From UA16 sp002292325 (lineage in GTDB: Bacteria; Bacteroidota; Bacteroidia; Flavobacteriales_D; Sanyastnellaceae): a DNA stretch of 64,000 bases. Every line of letters starts with the position of its first letter. Positions within the stretch are counted from its first letter, which is position 1. This document shows, one piece after another, positions 27,001 to 36,057 of the stretch. The notes beneath the pieces were generated by a model. That model made no database searches. It was not told the origin of the DNA and saw nothing but the letters and a program-made list of their open reading frames with translations. The stretch is from positions 186,001-250,000 of the forward strand of contig CALSRC010000010.1 in NCBI GenBank assembly GCA_943788645.1. The letters are read 5' to 3'. The position numbers and the translations under genes are program-made.

Positions 27001-28341
27001 ATGCAGTCTTCACAACTTATCACCATCCTGTTTTTAATCCTCGCAGCACTCGCAGCTGGAATTTTCTGGCTTGCCCGGCAACTGAGCAAAACGGGACGTG
27101 GCTCCGCTTCCACGGACCTGGACCTTGAACGAACTCAATTTGAGCGCGATCAGATGGAAGCAGATCTGACGCGGGCTCGAGAGGAGCTTAGTGATGTGCG
27201 GAGTGATTTGCAAGCTGCCATAGCGGATAAAAGCAAGGCTGAACAGAAATTCGAATATTACTCACAAGAAGAAGAAAATCGCCGGCGAGAGATGACCCAA
27301 GAGTTTGACCTGTTGGCCCGTAACATCATCGAAGAAAACGCAAAGCGCCATCAGCAGCATCTGGCAGAAGGGGGCAAAGAGACCCTGTCCGCCGTAGTCA
27401 AACCCATCCAAGACAAGTTCGTCGAGCTCCAGAATCAGATGAATAAATTCTACGGCGATGAACGCGAGCAACTGGGGCAATTGGACAAAGAACTTGAGAA
27501 GCTTTTTGCCTTGAACCAAACCCTTCAAACTGAGGCGAAGCATCTGACCAATGCGCTCAAAGGTGAAAGCAAGGTTCAAGGGGATTGGGGTGAATATCAG
27601 CTCGAACGCATCCTCGAACAGGTTGGACTTGTTGAAGGCATTCACTTTTCAAAGCAATCCACTCAACGCGATGAGGAGGGTCGCCTCTTCCGCCCGGACT
27701 TCCTCATTTACCTCCCCGACGACAAAGTGCTTGTCATCGATAGTAAAGTGAGCATTACAGCGTATGAGCGCATGACTCAATCTGATGACCCCAAAGAAGT
27801 AGAACGAGAAAGAAGTCTTCACGCGGGCAGCGTGAGTTCTCACATCAAAGAGTTGAGCAATAAAAATTACGCTCAGCTTTATGGAAAGAGCACCGACTAC
27901 ACCCTGATGTTCATGCCCGTCGAGGCCTCCTGGGTTGCCCTAGGAACTCATCTTTTGTCGTTGCAAGAAGAGGCTTTGCGAAAAAATGTACTGCTGGTTT
28001 CTACAAGCACACTGATCGCGACACTTCGCACGATTAGTTACGTTTGGCAACAAGAGGAGCAAAAAGCGAACATCCAAAAAATTGCAGAGCGCGGGAGTAA
28101 ATTGTACCACCAAATCAACCTCTTTCTGGAAGAATTTGGCAAAATCAAAACCCGACTCGGGCAAGCTCAATCCTCGTATGATGATGCGCTGACCAAATTG
28201 CAAGGAAGGCAAGGAGCCATTTATCAGGCGGAACAAATGCGGGAGCTCGGTGTGCACGTCAAAACAAAAATTTCTGAAGACTTCCTGATCGAATCTTCCT
28301 TGGACTCTGAACCCGAACCAGTCGAGCCATCCAATGAATAA
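27001..28341 (+). CDS. rmuC: RmuC-family DNA recombination protein
   Basis: A 446-aa protein. An N-terminal membrane helix (ITILFLILAALAAGIFWLA) is followed by a long coiled coil (to about residue 190) and the RmuC nuclease-like domain (KVQGDWGEYQLERILEQVGL, then LIYLPDDKVLVIDSKVS with the D...D-x-K pattern of PD-(D/E)XK folds). It limits rearrangements such as inverted-repeat recombination. I start at the ATG at 27001; an ATG at 26986 adds five residues. It overlaps the next gene by 8 bases. Confidence 0.92.
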   Translation: MQSSQLITILFLILAALAAGIFWLARQLSKTGRGSASTDLDLERTQFERDQMEADLTRAREELSDVRSDLQAAIADKSKAEQKFEYYSQEEENRRREMTQEFDLLARNIIEENAKRHQQHLAEGGKETLSAVVKPIQDKFVELQNQMNKFYGDEREQLGQLDKELEKLFALNQTLQTEAKHLTNALKGESKVQGDWGEYQLERILEQVGLVEGIHFSKQSTQRDEEGRLFRPDFLIYLPDDKVLVIDSKVSITAYERMTQSDDPKEVERERSLHAGSVSSHIKELSNKNYAQLYGKSTDYTLMFMPVEASWVALGTHLLSLQEEALRKNVLLVSTSTLIATLRTISYVWQQEEQKANIQKIAERGSKLYHQINLFLEEFGKIKTRLGQAQSSYDDALTKLQGRQGAIYQAEQMRELGVHVKTKISEDFLIESSLDSEPEPVEPSNE

Positions 28342-29572
28342 AGCGGCTTCAATCTTTGGAGCAGCGGTCGTGCTCATCTGCGCAGGCTGCGGTGGCTCCG
28401 GTCCCCTTGCAGGAAAGGCGAACCAGCGTCCCTATGACTTCGAGGCGAATATTATTCATCCCAAGTGTGCCGTGCTTCCTTTGGGCATTGATTCGGTCGA
28501 GATCTTTCTCGAGTGGAGCCGAGAGGAAGGATTGTTTTTGAGAAATTCTCCCCAGTCACCCTTTACCGCGCACATGCGACTCAACGCGGGCACTTTTGAG
28601 GTGACTTGGCGCGATACCTTGGTCGATTTTGCCCCACCCATGGACCGTCGGGTCTGGCGTGTGGCCTTGGCTGATTTCGCTGTAAACTGGAACCAAAGCA
28701 CCAATTTAGTGCCGATGCAGATGGAGGACTTGCATCGAAATACCTCAACCTCCTGGAAGGTCCCCCTTCCGCAGCCTGGTGTTCCACGGACCCCTTTTCA
28801 CAGCGACGGATGGCCCGTTGACAGAGGCCAGGCGATCATCGGTGACACCCTTTATTTCTCCAGCCTTTCCAATACGCGATGGCAGCATGCAAGCGCAGCG
28901 GTTCCCGCATCCATGCCCTCTCCGCCGTTTTCCAGCAGCCGAGACAAATCAGACACCCTTCAACCTGCGATTCTATCTGAATGGCTAACCGACGAGTCAG
29001 GATGGAACGGATACATCGTCCAACCTGGCATCAACGCAGTCGGACAACCAACCACACTCAACAAGCTTCGCGTAGCACATCGCGTGCACGGGATGCCCGC
29101 TGACCATCCACTCGTCCGGGATTTGAACCTCATGATTCAATCCAGTCGCTACATCACGACTCGTGCCGAATTTGACCGGATGAGGAATGCATCCGACCCC
29201 AAAGCTTCCCTGGATGCATTTTGGTTGAGTTGCGGCAATGAAAAAGGAGCTTCAGCGGAATTGATTAAGACATACTATGGTCGCGTTGAGGAGGCCAATC
29301 GGTACTTTAGCGGAATCCACCCAGGATGGCGAACCGACCGTGGAATGGTCCACATTGTTTTTGGAATTCCCGATAAAGTTCGCAGCACAATCGACAGTGA
29401 GTGGTGGATCTACGGCGAAGAAGGATCTGCCAATGCCATTACATTCCGCTTTTTGCATGTCGAACATCCGTGGGATGAGAACTTCTATGTACTCAATCGA
29501 TCCATCCAATTTAGGCCGCCATGGGACCGCATGGTCACCAATTGGCGCAACGGACGAATCAAACCAGACTGA
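28334..29572 (+). CDS. GWxTD domain lipoprotein
   Basis: A 412-aa lipoprotein (ICAGC lipobox). The C-terminal 110 residues hold the GWxTD domain, here GWRTDRGMVHIVFGIPD followed by WWIYGEE and FRFLHVE. It is a Bacteroidota family of unknown function, often near rlmB as here. It overlaps rmuC by 8 bases and precedes rlmB by 37 bases, so the three genes may be one transcript. Confidence 0.85.
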   Translation: MNKAASIFGAAVVLICAGCGGSGPLAGKANQRPYDFEANIIHPKCAVLPLGIDSVEIFLEWSREEGLFLRNSPQSPFTAHMRLNAGTFEVTWRDTLVDFAPPMDRRVWRVALADFAVNWNQSTNLVPMQMEDLHRNTSTSWKVPLPQPGVPRTPFHSDGWPVDRGQAIIGDTLYFSSLSNTRWQHASAAVPASMPSPPFSSSRDKSDTLQPAILSEWLTDESGWNGYIVQPGINAVGQPTTLNKLRVAHRVHGMPADHPLVRDLNLMIQSSRYITTRAEFDRMRNASDPKASLDAFWLSCGNEKGASAELIKTYYGRVEEANRYFSGIHPGWRTDRGMVHIVFGIPDKVRSTIDSEWWIYGEEGSANAITFRFLHVEHPWDENFYVLNRSIQFRPPWDRMVTNWRNGRIKPD

Positions 29573-29609
29573 TTTGCCGGTACCTTTGGCCAACTGATTC
29601 TCGCTTACC

Positions 29610-30467
29610 ATGCCATTTGATCTCCCTCCCTCTCCCCGCTCCTCTCGCTCCGAAAATTCATTCAATTCGGATTCGGACAGAGGAGGTAAAAAACCTCCGT
29701 ATACCGGTCCGAAACGTCCGCCGAAAGGGAGCTACGTGATGGGATGGCATCCGGTGCAAGAAGCGTTGGAGGCGGGAAAAGAATTTCAACGGGTCCTCAT
29801 TCAACGAGACGAAAAAGGCGAACGCACCTCTGCATTGCTCAGCCAACTGAAGCGGCTGAACATACCGGTTCAACGTGTTCCAAAAGAAAAACTCCATCGC
29901 ATTACGGTCAAGAACCACCAGGGCATTGTCGCTTTTCTTTCACCCATTGTCTACCACCCGTTGGATGAGTTGGTAGCCCAGACTTATGAGGCAGGAGAGT
30001 CACCGTTCTTTTTGGCGTTGGACGGAGTGACCGACGTCCGAAACATTGGTGCCATTGCACGAAGCGCGGAGTGCTTTGGTGCCACCGCACTCATCATCCC
30101 CTCTTTTGGCGTAGCCCCCATTCAGGAGGATGCGATCAAATCTTCTTCGGGTGCCCTCCTGAGGATTCCTGTAGCCCGCGTCCCTGATATGGCAAAGGCA
30201 CTTCAAGACTTGGCCGCCAACGGAATCACGGCTGTCGCATTGAGTGAACAGGCTGAGACTTCGTTTCATCAGACTCCGGTTTCGGGGCCCGTTTGTCTCG
30301 TCATGGGTGACGAAGAGACCGGAATCTCGCCCGGAGTCGAGCGCAATTGTCCGGTACAACTGCGTTTACCAATGGTTGGAAAAACCGGGAGCTTGAACGT
30401 TTCCGTTGCTGCAGGAATCGCATTATCCCACCTTGCATTGTGGAAAGACGCCTCTGAAGCGTCGTAA
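29610..30467 (+). CDS. rlmB: 23S rRNA (guanosine-2'-O-)-methyltransferase RlmB (TrmH/SpoU family)
   Basis: Methylates the 2'-OH of a conserved guanosine in 23S rRNA with S-adenosylmethionine. Three SPOUT motifs are seen: NIGAIARSAECFG (1), VMGDEETGIS (2) and GKTGSLNVSVAAGIAL (3), the last forming the trefoil knot. A substrate-binding domain precedes them (YVMGWHPVQEALEAG). Residues 1-40 are a Ser/Pro/Lys-rich extension. It has 285 residues. The family also contains tRNA methylases, so the exact target is inferred. Confidence 0.88.
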   Translation: MPFDLPPSPRSSRSENSFNSDSDRGGKKPPYTGPKRPPKGSYVMGWHPVQEALEAGKEFQRVLIQRDEKGERTSALLSQLKRLNIPVQRVPKEKLHRITVKNHQGIVAFLSPIVYHPLDELVAQTYEAGESPFFLALDGVTDVRNIGAIARSAECFGATALIIPSFGVAPIQEDAIKSSSGALLRIPVARVPDMAKALQDLAANGITAVALSEQAETSFHQTPVSGPVCLVMGDEETGISPGVERNCPVQLRLPMVGKTGSLNVSVAAGIALSHLALWKDASEAS

Positions 30468-30538
30468 ACCTCCTCAACAAATCGGCTATCATTGCTTGAA
30501 GAGGTTCCACATACCGGAATCCAAAAAGCTTTGACGCC

Positions 30539-32572
30539 ATGAACATTCTTCGGTCGACTCGATTCTTCACCGGACCTGCATTAGCCCTTTCTGCTCTCTT
30601 GCTGCTCAATTCTTGCGGCTCTCGTTTTTTCTGGAAAGGATTGCGCATGTACGAGCGTGAGCGCTACGCTGATGCTGCTGATGGTTTCCAAAAAGCATTG
30701 GCTCAATGGCCGAATGATACCATGAGCTGGCGCCTATTGGGCAAAACCCAAATGTTGATGGTCGATTATGTCGCCGCAGAAAAGACATATGAGGAATTGA
30801 GTTACCGCACTGCTTTGACCGTGGAAGACCAAGTCAATTGGGCCAAGTGCATGATGAATCAGAAGAAGTATGCGGAAGCTGCTGATGCTCTGGAATCCCT
30901 TATGGCCAGTGAATCAACCCCCGAATACGTCCAAAAGATTTGGAGCCAATGCGCAAATCAACTTCACGTAACCGAAGACGACAGGCACTGGGAAATCAGC
31001 GCATTGAGATTTCCGGGATTGGAAACGACCTCAGCTCCTCACATCACGGGAGATAAATTGTACTTTTCAAGTGAACCCTTTCGTTGGGGACAGGTAGATC
31101 ACAAAGCTCGACTGGATCGGAATCAAATGTGGGCGCTGGACCTCAAACCGGGTCAGATGCACACCATGAAAGCACGGGATGTCGTAGCCTGGGATTTGCC
31201 GGAACACGACGGCATGGTCTGCCTTTCACCCGATGCAAAAGCCATTGCCTACTCCAAAAAAACCGCCAATGGCATTGGATGGTTCGGCGATGCTCAGGAA
31301 GGTGGTTACCAACTCATGGTGGCCCAAAGACTAGCCTCGGGAGATTGGGGGGAGGCTCGACCGTTTCCATTTGTGGAAAAGGGCTATGTCTTCGCCCATC
31401 CAACTTTTTCGCAGGATGGAAAACGCATGTACTTCTCCACCGATCTTCCGTCGCCTGAAGCACAGGGTGGAATGGACCTATGGGTTTCTGAACGCAACGG
31501 AACGTTTTGGGAAGAGCCGCTCAATTTGGGACCGGAGGTGAATTCACCTGGAGACGATGTATTCCCCGCCTTTGACAGCAACGGACGCTTGTATTTTGCA
31601 TCCGACGGCCACCCTACACTGGGGGGACTGGACGTATTTTGGACCGAAATTGACACGGAGGTTCTGCCCGAAACCCGTCACTGGAGAGATGGCGACGCTT
31701 GGACTGCACCGGTCCGGCTCAACTTTCCGATCAACAGCATGGCAGACGATTTTGGTCTCGTCATGGAATCCGATGACATCCACGGGTTTGTCTGTTCCAA
31801 CCGCTCCGGAGTTGATGAAATCTTTCGTGTAGAGGCGACCGAGTCCACTGTACCATTTTCGATTCAAATCACAGATTACTCTACGGGTCTTGCCCTTCCA
31901 AGGGTGCCCATTCGATGGATTGACATGCGGGATGGATCTGCTTGGCAGACCCGAACTGAACTTGATGGAACCCTCCAATTGGATCTCCCGTCCAATCGAG
32001 CTTATTCCGTCATCTGTGAATTGCCCGGATACATTACAGAACGCACGGTTCGTACCACCGAAACTGCCGAGCCTATTTGGGACGTACAATTGGCCAAAAT
32101 CAAAACCCTGAACGACGAGCGGTTTTCTGTCAAATGGATGGGAGGAACCCCATTTGAACTGGCAGGAATCGACTGGAACCCCTCCAATGCCCTGGATCGC
32201 AAATCCCAATTTGTCCTATACGACTTGGCAGATTTCTTGAAGCTTAACCCCGATGTTTTTCTTGAAATTCGTTGCCATGAAGATGCATCCAATTGGGATT
32301 TATTTGATCAGCCAAACAACCGAATTTCTAAAAATCGGGCCATCGAAATTGAATCGTTCCTGCTCAAGGTTGGCGTATCCTCCAAACAACTCATCAGTGT
32401 CGGAAAAGGAATCGATGAATTGCGAAATAAATGCCTTCCCGGACAACCATGTGCATCCTATAACCATGCTGAAAACGATCGCACGGAATTCCGGATCTAT
32501 GGACTATTGCAACAGACACCGGGACAAATAGACCCGGTGCCGTTTACGAAGTCCTTCCAAGAAGGCCAATAA
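30539..32572 (+). CDS. PorE-like lipoprotein: TPR, PD40 propeller, CRD and OmpA C-terminal domains
   Basis: A 677-aa lipoprotein (LLLNSCGS). The domains in order are TPR repeats (about 35-140: YADAADGFQKAL, YAEAADALESL), a six-bladed PD40 propeller (about 150-430: LSPDAKAIAYSK, FSQDGKRMYFSTD, NGRLYFASDG), a carboxypeptidase-regulatory-like beta domain (about 440-520) and an OmpA peptidoglycan-binding domain (about 560-675, with NRISKNRAIEIESFLLK). This is the architecture of PorE, the T9SS component that ties the machinery to peptidoglycan. Several T9SS cargos in this window fit, but the assignment to PorE rather than another protein of the same design is inference. Confidence 0.75.
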   Translation: MNILRSTRFFTGPALALSALLLLNSCGSRFFWKGLRMYERERYADAADGFQKALAQWPNDTMSWRLLGKTQMLMVDYVAAEKTYEELSYRTALTVEDQVNWAKCMMNQKKYAEAADALESLMASESTPEYVQKIWSQCANQLHVTEDDRHWEISALRFPGLETTSAPHITGDKLYFSSEPFRWGQVDHKARLDRNQMWALDLKPGQMHTMKARDVVAWDLPEHDGMVCLSPDAKAIAYSKKTANGIGWFGDAQEGGYQLMVAQRLASGDWGEARPFPFVEKGYVFAHPTFSQDGKRMYFSTDLPSPEAQGGMDLWVSERNGTFWEEPLNLGPEVNSPGDDVFPAFDSNGRLYFASDGHPTLGGLDVFWTEIDTEVLPETRHWRDGDAWTAPVRLNFPINSMADDFGLVMESDDIHGFVCSNRSGVDEIFRVEATESTVPFSIQITDYSTGLALPRVPIRWIDMRDGSAWQTRTELDGTLQLDLPSNRAYSVICELPGYITERTVRTTETAEPIWDVQLAKIKTLNDERFSVKWMGGTPFELAGIDWNPSNALDRKSQFVLYDLADFLKLNPDVFLEIRCHEDASNWDLFDQPNNRISKNRAIEIESFLLKVGVSSKQLISVGKGIDELRNKCLPGQPCASYNHAENDRTEFRIYGLLQQTPGQIDPVPFTKSFQEGQ

Positions 32573-32597
32573 GTCGAGCGAAATTGTACCGTTCGCT

Positions 32598-33875
32598 TTA
32601 TCCGCGGAATGCATTTCCACGGTAGATAGCCGCTGACCCCAGTTCCTCTTCAATCCGAAGCAACTGATTGTACTTGGCCACCCGGTCTGATCGGCTTGCG
32701 GAGCCCGTCTTAATCTGACCCGTATTCAATGCGACTGCTAAATCTGCGATTGTCGTATCCTCCGTTTCACCGCTGCGATGGCTCATTACGCTGGTGTAAT
32801 GATTGCGGTGGGCCATGCTCACGGCGTCGATCGTTTCAGTCAGCGTTCCAATTTGGTTCACTTTTACCAAAATTGAGTTCGCGATGTTGTTCTCAATTCC
32901 TCGCGCCAAACGATGGGTGTTGGTAACAAACAAATCGTCTCCCACCAATTGCACTTGATCGCCCATTTTATCCGTCATCAGTTTCCAAGCATCCCAATCA
33001 TCCTCGGCCAAGCCATCTTCAATGCTCACAATGGGGTACTTGTCCGCCCATCCTTTCCAGAAATCAACCAATTCAGCGCCAGTCATTCGATCACCCGTTG
33101 ATTCGAAGACGTATTGATTCGATTCTGCATGGTAAAATTCAGAAGCTGCCGCATCCAAGGAAATCAGCAAATCATCACCTGGTCGGTAACCCGCTTTTTC
33201 AATCGCTTCAATCACCACTTCAATGGCTTCTTGGTTGGATCCCAAATTGGGTGCAAACCCTCCCTCATCGCCAACATTGGTCGCATGGCCGCGCTCCTTC
33301 AAAACACTTTTCAGGGTGTGAAACACTTCCGTACCCATTCGCAATCCATCGGAAAAAGTTTCCGCTCCAACGGGCATGATCATAAATTCCTGAATGTCAA
33401 TTTTGTTGTCAGCGTGGGATCCGCCATTCAGAATGTTCATCATCGGTACCGGCAACGTATGAGCATTGACACCTCCAACATACCGGTACAAGGGCTGCCC
33501 TGCGCATTCAGCCGCTGCATGTGCTGCCGCAAGAGAAACACCTAAAATCGCATTGGCACCAATCTTTCCTTTGTTAGAAGTTCCGTCCAAGTCAATCATG
33601 GCTTGGTCAATTGCACGTTGGTCAAATACGTCCATGCCCATGAGCTCATCAGCCAGCACATCATTGACGTTGGCGACTGCTTCGCTCACGCCTTTGCCCA
33701 TCCACTCTTCTCCTCCATCACGCAACTCCACCGCTTCGTGAACTCCCGTAGAAGCTCCGGAAGGAACTGCCGCTCTCCCCATGCAACCATCACCCGTGAC
33801 TAGATCTACTTCGATGGTAGGATTGCCGCGAGAATCTAAGATTTGACGGGCTTGAATTTGATCAATGTAACTCAT
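32598..33875 (-). CDS. eno: Enolase
   Basis: Interconverts 2-phosphoglycerate and phosphoenolpyruvate in glycolysis. It is full length (425 aa). Family landmarks are RQILDSRGNPT, GASTGVHEA, VGDEGGFAPN (proton donor Glu region), the metal ligands in LISLDAAASEFY, SIEDGLAEDDWDAW, VGDDLFVT, and SHRSGETEDTTIADLAV with the active-site histidine. It lies 88 bases after carA on the same strand. Confidence 0.98.
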   Translation of the reverse strand: MSYIDQIQARQILDSRGNPTIEVDLVTGDGCMGRAAVPSGASTGVHEAVELRDGGEEWMGKGVSEAVANVNDVLADELMGMDVFDQRAIDQAMIDLDGTSNKGKIGANAILGVSLAAAHAAAECAGQPLYRYVGGVNAHTLPVPMMNILNGGSHADNKIDIQEFMIMPVGAETFSDGLRMGTEVFHTLKSVLKERGHATNVGDEGGFAPNLGSNQEAIEVVIEAIEKAGYRPGDDLLISLDAAASEFYHAESNQYVFESTGDRMTGAELVDFWKGWADKYPIVSIEDGLAEDDWDAWKLMTDKMGDQVQLVGDDLFVTNTHRLARGIENNIANSILVKVNQIGTLTETIDAVSMAHRNHYTSVMSHRSGETEDTTIADLAVALNTGQIKTGSASRSDRVAKYNQLLRIEEELGSAAIYRGNAFRG

Positions 33876-33963
33876 CTCAATGTTTTCATTTTAAAAACGC
33901 ACATGGGCGCAGGAATTTGGTTCATTTCCAAATTCAGGTCGAAACCGGCGCGAAGGTACTGAA

Positions 33964-35094
33964 TCAAACGGGGACGACCGCACGTTCCATGTTCGCAACG
34001 AACTGATCGAACAAATACCGGCTATCATGCGGCCCAGCAGATGCTTCCGGATGGTATTGAACAGAAAACACCGGTCGGTCATTCAACGCAATTCCTGCCA
34101 CCGTGTCATCGTTGAGATGGATGTGTGTTAATTCGATTCCAGGATGCCGATCCAACGACTCTCGATCAACTACGAACCCGTGATTTTGGGAGGTTATTTC
34201 AGCCTTGCCAGAAATCAAGTTTTTGATTGGATGATTCACCCCGCGGTGGCCATTAAACATTTTTACGGTCTTCAACCCTTGACTCAATGCGAGGACCTGG
34301 TGCCCCAAGCAAATACCAAACATGCACCGTCCAGTTTCGACCAAAGCCTTGACCAATGCAATGGTTTCAGTCATAGCACCTGGATCGCCAGGGCCATTCG
34401 AAAGCATGATACCGTCAGGTTTGATGTCGGTTATCGCTTCGAGCGATGTATTCATCGGAAATACGTGAACTCGGCAACCGCGTTGGGTTAAACAGCGTAT
34501 GATATTCTTTTTCACGCCTAAGTCAAGGAGTGCAACAGTCAACCCTTTGTCGTTCTCAATCGATGGTGCGACCTCGTATGGTTCACTGCACGTTACCTCG
34601 CTGCTCAACTCCAATCCCTCCATCGATGGCACATTGGCCAATTGCTTTCTCAATTCTGCCTCGTCCGTTCCATCACTGCAAATGATGGCGTTCATTGCCC
34701 CCTGCTCACGGATGTGACGAACCAATGCGCGGGTATCAACCTCGCAAATTCCGACTACACCGTCTCGATCCAAGTATTCCTGTAACGCACCGTTGCCTCC
34801 TACTCGACTGGCAATGGATGAGAAATTTTTCGTGACCAAACCAGAAATCTGCACGCGATCGGACTCAACCTCCTCTCCGTGCACTCCATAGTTACCCACG
34901 TGAGCCGTAGCCATCACCAGAATCTGTCGGTGATAGCTGGGGTCTGTAAAAATTTCTTGGTAGCCATACATTCCTGTATTGAATGCGATCTCTCCCGATG
35001 TCGTGCCGATTGCGCCAATGGCTTTGCCTTCAAATCGCGTGCCATCCGCCAAAAGAATGACGGCAGGAACTTTCGGTGTAGATACTAGAGTCAT
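33964..35094 (-). CDS. carA: Carbamoyl-phosphate synthase small subunit
   Basis: The glutamine amidotransferase that feeds ammonia to CarB for pyrimidine and arginine synthesis. It has 376 residues: an N-terminal CPSase domain (LLADGTRFEGKAIGA, GEIAFNTGMYGYQEI) and a class I GATase domain with the nucleophile in CMFGICLGHQ and the His-Glu pair in VQYHPEAS. carB is not in the window. It follows the rplQ terminator, and placement between rplQ and eno is usual in Flavobacteriia. A TATCTTTG box at 35099-35106 is very close to the ATG. Confidence 0.96.
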   Translation of the reverse strand: MTLVSTPKVPAVILLADGTRFEGKAIGAIGTTSGEIAFNTGMYGYQEIFTDPSYHRQILVMATAHVGNYGVHGEEVESDRVQISGLVTKNFSSIASRVGGNGALQEYLDRDGVVGICEVDTRALVRHIREQGAMNAIICSDGTDEAELRKQLANVPSMEGLELSSEVTCSEPYEVAPSIENDKGLTVALLDLGVKKNIIRCLTQRGCRVHVFPMNTSLEAITDIKPDGIMLSNGPGDPGAMTETIALVKALVETGRCMFGICLGHQVLALSQGLKTVKMFNGHRGVNHPIKNLISGKAEITSQNHGFVVDRESLDRHPGIELTHIHLNDDTVAGIALNDRPVFSVQYHPEASAGPHDSRYLFDQFVANMERAVVPV

Positions 35095-35196
35095 GCAACA
35101 AAGATAAATTCAGGCATTGAGCGTCAGATAAAAAAAGACGGTGATTTTTCATCATCTAAACTGCCTCATTGTGAAAACAAATACCTTTTGAAAACA

Positions 35197-35225
35197 AAAA
35201 CGGGAAGCGCTATGCTTCCCGTTTT
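35197..35225 (-). terminator. Terminator at the end of the ribosomal-protein operon
   Basis: A 12-bp stem (35197-35208 with 35214-35225) with a 5-base loop is followed on the minus strand by T5. It closes the transcript after rplQ and separates it from carA. Confidence 0.85.
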
Positions 35226-35261
35226 CAGTATCATCGAATGAGATGAGCAAATTCGGATGGA

Positions 35262-36053
35262 TTAATCCTTCTTCTCGTCTTCTTCAGAGGTCTCGTCAGG
35301 AGCAGGTGCTTCCTCTCCTGCTGATTCAACTGCAGGTGCTTCCTCTGCTGCTGCTTCGACCGCAGGTGCTTCCTCTGCTGCTGCTTCAACCGCAGGTGCT
35401 TCCTCTGCTGCTGCTTCAACCGCAGGTGCTTCCTCTGCTGCTGCTTCAACCGCAGGTGCTTCCTCTGCTGCTGCTTCAACCGCAGGTGCTTCCTCTGCTG
35501 CTGCTTCAACCGCAGGTGCTTCCTCTGCTGCTGCTTCAACCGCAGGTGCTTCCTCTGCTGCTGCTTCAACCGCAGGTGCTTCCTCTGCTGCTGCTTCAAC
35601 CGCAGGTGCTTCCTCTGCTGCTGCAGGTGCGGCTTTGGCACCGCCACGACGTGAACGACGTGAGCGCTTCTTCTTTTCTTCTGTACCGTAGATGTCGTTG
35701 AAATCAACGAGCTCCATCATACACATTTCTGCGTTATCGCCCAATCGATTGCCTGTACGAATAATCCGAGTGTAGCCTCCATCGCGGGTCGCGACCTTAG
35801 GGCCTACAGAACGGAAAAGTTCAGAAACCGCAACCTTGTTGCCAAGCGCGCTAAACGCAATTCTGCGACTGTGAGTCGTATCATCTTTCGAACGGGTCAC
35901 CAATGGCTCAAAGAACTGACGCAACGCCTTTGCCTTGGCCACGGTGGTATTAATCCGCTTGTGCTCAATCAATGAACACGCCATGTTCGAAAGCATGGCT
36001 TTACGGTGAGCAGTCTTTCGACCGAGGTGGTTAAAATTTTTGTTGTGCCGCAT
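35262..36053 (-). CDS. rplQ: Ribosomal protein L17 with a repetitive Ala/Glu-rich tail
   Basis: A large-subunit protein. Residues 1-120 are normal L17 (MRHNKNFNHLGRKTAHRKAM, then RRIAFSALGN and IIRTGNRLGDNAEM). A basic linker (KKKRSRRSRRGGAK) leads to about 125 extra residues of a ten-residue unit, EEAPAVEAAA, repeated nine to ten times and ending in an acidic tail. Some Bacteroidota L17 proteins carry Ala/Glu extensions, but this one is long and almost perfect at DNA level, which suggests recent slippage. It is the last gene of the operon, 4 bases after rpoA. Confidence 0.96.
   Translation of the reverse strand: MRHNKNFNHLGRKTAHRKAMLSNMACSLIEHKRINTTVAKAKALRQFFEPLVTRSKDDTTHSRRIAFSALGNKVAVSELFRSVGPKVATRDGGYTRIIRTGNRLGDNAEMCMMELVDFNDIYGTEEKKKRSRRSRRGGAKAAPAAAEEAPAVEAAAEEAPAVEAAAEEAPAVEAAAEEAPAVEAAAEEAPAVEAAAEEAPAVEAAAEEAPAVEAAAEEAPAVEAAAEEAPAVEAAAEEAPAVESAGEEAPAPDETSEEDEKKD
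35311..35625. repeat. 30-bp tandem repeat in the rplQ 3' end
   Basis: The unit TCCTCTGCTGCTGCTTCAAC + CGCAGGTGCT occurs nine times from 35341 to 35610. Eight copies are identical and the first has one G for A. A degenerate copy precedes (35311-35340) and a partial one follows. It encodes the EEAPAVEAAA repeats on the minus strand. The copy number is likely to vary between strains and could be collapsed or expanded by assembly. Confidence 0.95.
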
Positions 36054-36057
36054 GACT

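Noticed and set aside
32579..32600. Weak hairpin between the PorE-like gene and eno
   Set aside because: The stem is 6 bp and A+T-rich and the T run is poor; not enough to call a terminator.
35243..35701. Long Leu/Pro-rich frame on the plus strand across the rplQ repeat, and the repeat itself as a CRISPR array
   Set aside because: The frame is only the complement of the L17 tail repeat. The 30-bp units are directly adjacent without spacers, so it is not CRISPR.
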